Source: Nitrospirota bacterium
Lineage (GTDB): Bacteria; Nitrospirota; Thermodesulfovibrionia; Thermodesulfovibrionales; SM23-35
Length of the DNA stretch: 7,942 bases
NCBI GenBank assembly: GCA_018262395.1
Contig: JAGSYM010000037.1
Span: 1-7,942, forward strand
Reading direction: 5' to 3'
Position 1 is the stretch's first letter. Every line of letters begins with the position of its first letter. Under the pieces are notes generated by a model. The model searched no databases. It was given only the letters and a program-made list of their open reading frames with translations, and was not told the origin of the DNA. The position numbers and the translations under genes are program-made. This document shows, one piece after another, positions 6,932 to 7,942 of this stretch.

Positions 6932-7342
6932 TCATAGCTCCTTATAGACCTTTGCAAGACTCTCGCCTCCCACATGAATCTTGAATTCGTTGAAGTACCC
7001 AAAAGGCGTGCACATAACCACATACCCTGAATTTGCCAATTTTTCCGAGGCATCCCGTATCATCTGTTCTGAAAATTCAGGAGAGGCCTTGCTCGATGAA
7101 AGGTGGTTGAATGAATGGATAACGACATTCTTTGTGTTGAATTTACCCGCAAGCCATTTTATGTTTTTGACCAGTTTGTCGAGTAGGCTTTTGCCTTTAT
7201 CTTCGTCCTCTTTTTCTGCATGGAAGAAAACTACGACAGTATTTTCGAGGGAATCTTCCCTGTCAATGTCAGGGACCTGTGGAAGACTCTTTGACGCTGT
7301 TTTAAACCACCATGTATGTGCATAGAAAAGCAGTAGTTTCAT
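6932..7342 (-). CDS. Free-standing threonyl-tRNA synthetase editing-domain-like protein
   Basis: This 136-residue cytoplasmic protein resembles the N-terminal editing domain of archaeal threonyl-tRNA synthetase (D-aminoacyl-tRNA-deacylase-like fold), which hydrolyses Ser-tRNAThr. Matching features, from memory of the Pyrococcus domain, are the N-terminal strand MKLLLFYAH, HLSSSKASPE at 80-89 (archaeal AHLSS), and TPFGYFNEFKI at 112-122 (archaeal APFGYYKAFKI), plus ESLAKV near the end. There is no catalytic or anticodon domain, so it acts alone if at all. His80 corresponds to archaeal His83. The positions matching Tyr120, Lys121 and Glu134 appear to be Phe117, Asn118 and Lys131, so activity or substrate may differ. 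The ATG overlaps the folP stop (ATGA), with GAGAGG 5 nt upstream, implying translational coupling. Family assignment is fairly firm; function is inferred. Confidence 0.82.
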   Translation of the reverse strand: MKLLLFYAHTWWFKTASKSLPQVPDIDREDSLENTVVVFFHAEKEDEDKGKSLLDKLVKNIKWLAGKFNTKNVVIHSFNHLSSSKASPEFSEQMIRDASEKLANSGYVVMCTPFGYFNEFKIHVGGESLAKVYKEL

Positions 7343-7942
7343 ATGATCCTCTCCCTCTTTATCGCATCTGCAACCTTCGCTACCCTTGCCATCTCCTTCA
7401 CATCATGTACACGGATAATATTCACACCATTCAGGATCGAGACAGCGACTGCTGCTGCGGTTCCTTCACGTCTCTGCCCCGGAGGTGCATCTCCAAGAAT
7501 CTTACCGATGAAAGCCTTTCTTGATACACCTACCAGCACCGGTTTTTCAAGCAATGTAAATTCCCGGAGATTATGAATAATAGCAAGGTTTTGTTCGAAT
7601 GTTTTCCCGAAACCGATTCCCGGATCGATAACGATCATGTCATCAGGTATCCCTGCATCGAGAGCTATACGTATGCTGCCTTTCAGATAATCCAGCACTT
7701 CAGGTATTAAAGCTTCATAAACAGGGTCGATTTGCATGTCCTTCGGTTTGCCTTTGATGTGCATAACAACAACAGGTACCTTGTATTCAGAGACAACTTT
7801 GGTCATTTCCGGATCAAACCTCAGCCCGCTAATATCATTGACCATTGAGGCACCAGCATCTAAAGCCATCTGCGCAACTGATGCCTTATACGTATCGATG
7901 GATATCGGGACATTGATCTCTTTTGCTATTGCCGCAATAACA
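7339..7942 (-). CDS. folP: Dihydropteroate synthase FolP, 5' end beyond the right edge
   Basis: FolP condenses 6-hydroxymethyl-dihydropterin pyrophosphate with p-aminobenzoate to form dihydropteroate in folate synthesis, and it is the sulfonamide target. About 200 codons are visible of a usual length near 270-280; the frame stays open to the right edge, so the start lies outside. Motifs in order are PISIDTYKA (about 7908-7882), NDISGLRFD, the loop MHIKGKPKDMQ, DPGIGFGKTFEQN (about 7626-7588), GVSRKAFIG (phosphate/pterin-side Ser-Arg-Lys) and RVHDVKEM near the C-terminus. The TGA stop overlaps the ATG of the editing-domain gene by the ATGA arrangement. Family TIM-barrel residues look intact in the visible part. 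Confidence 0.96.
   Translation of the reverse strand, partial: VIAAIAKEINVPISIDTYKASVAQMALDAGASMVNDISGLRFDPEMTKVVSEYKVPVVVMHIKGKPKDMQIDPVYEALIPEVLDYLKGSIRIALDAGIPDDMIVIDPGIGFGKTFEQNLAIIHNLREFTLLEKPVLVGVSRKAFIGKILGDAPPGQRREGTAAAVAVSILNGVNIIRVHDVKEMARVAKVADAIKRERII

Noticed and set aside
6850..7053. Minus-strand open frame of 67 codons overlapping tRNA-Cys
   Set aside because: It lies out of frame within the editing-domain gene and across a well-formed tRNA; its product has no recognisable features.

Overview
The window comes from a Gram-negative bacterium of moderate GC content. It carries lipid A genes, a bacterial-type trp cluster and tRNAs with genome-encoded CCA ends. Gene content, REP-like hairpins and short degenerate heptamer repeats would suit Desulfobacterota- or Nitrospirota-like lineages, but the sequence does not prove the phylum.

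Left block (1-6448, all minus strand, transcribed right to left): trpE, trpG and trpD, then a Gfo/Idh/MocA oxidoreductase, a DegT-family aminotransferase and lpxB, which runs off the left edge. Gaps are short (5, 109, 33, 10 and 49 nt), so this is probably one operon, with a promoter candidate just upstream of trpE (TATAAT at 6497-6502). The first three genes make phosphoribosyl-anthranilate. The next two resemble gnnA-gnnB, which convert UDP-GlcNAc to its 3-amino analogue. They precede lpxB, the lipid A disaccharide synthase. The order implies a lipid A with extra amide-linked acyl chains (2,3-diamino-glucose backbone). trpC, trpF, trpB and trpA are absent here, so the tryptophan pathway switches directly to envelope synthesis after trpD.

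Middle (6449-6929): the trpE promoter region, a REP-like hairpin, then tRNA-Gly(GCC) and tRNA-Cys(GCA) on the plus strand. The two tRNAs are separated by a 79-bp inverted element built of CAGTAGA-like heptamers around an AT palindrome. A five-unit heptamer array of the same style lies inside the lpxB reading frame, where it encodes extra residues.

Right block (6932-7942, minus strand): folP (dihydropteroate synthase, 5' end off the right edge) overlaps by ATGA a small gene for a free-standing relative of the archaeal threonyl-tRNA synthetase editing domain. That gene ends two bases from the convergent tRNA-Cys. It is the most unusual gene in the window: it keeps the fold signature motifs, but by my alignment most of the known catalytic positions are changed.
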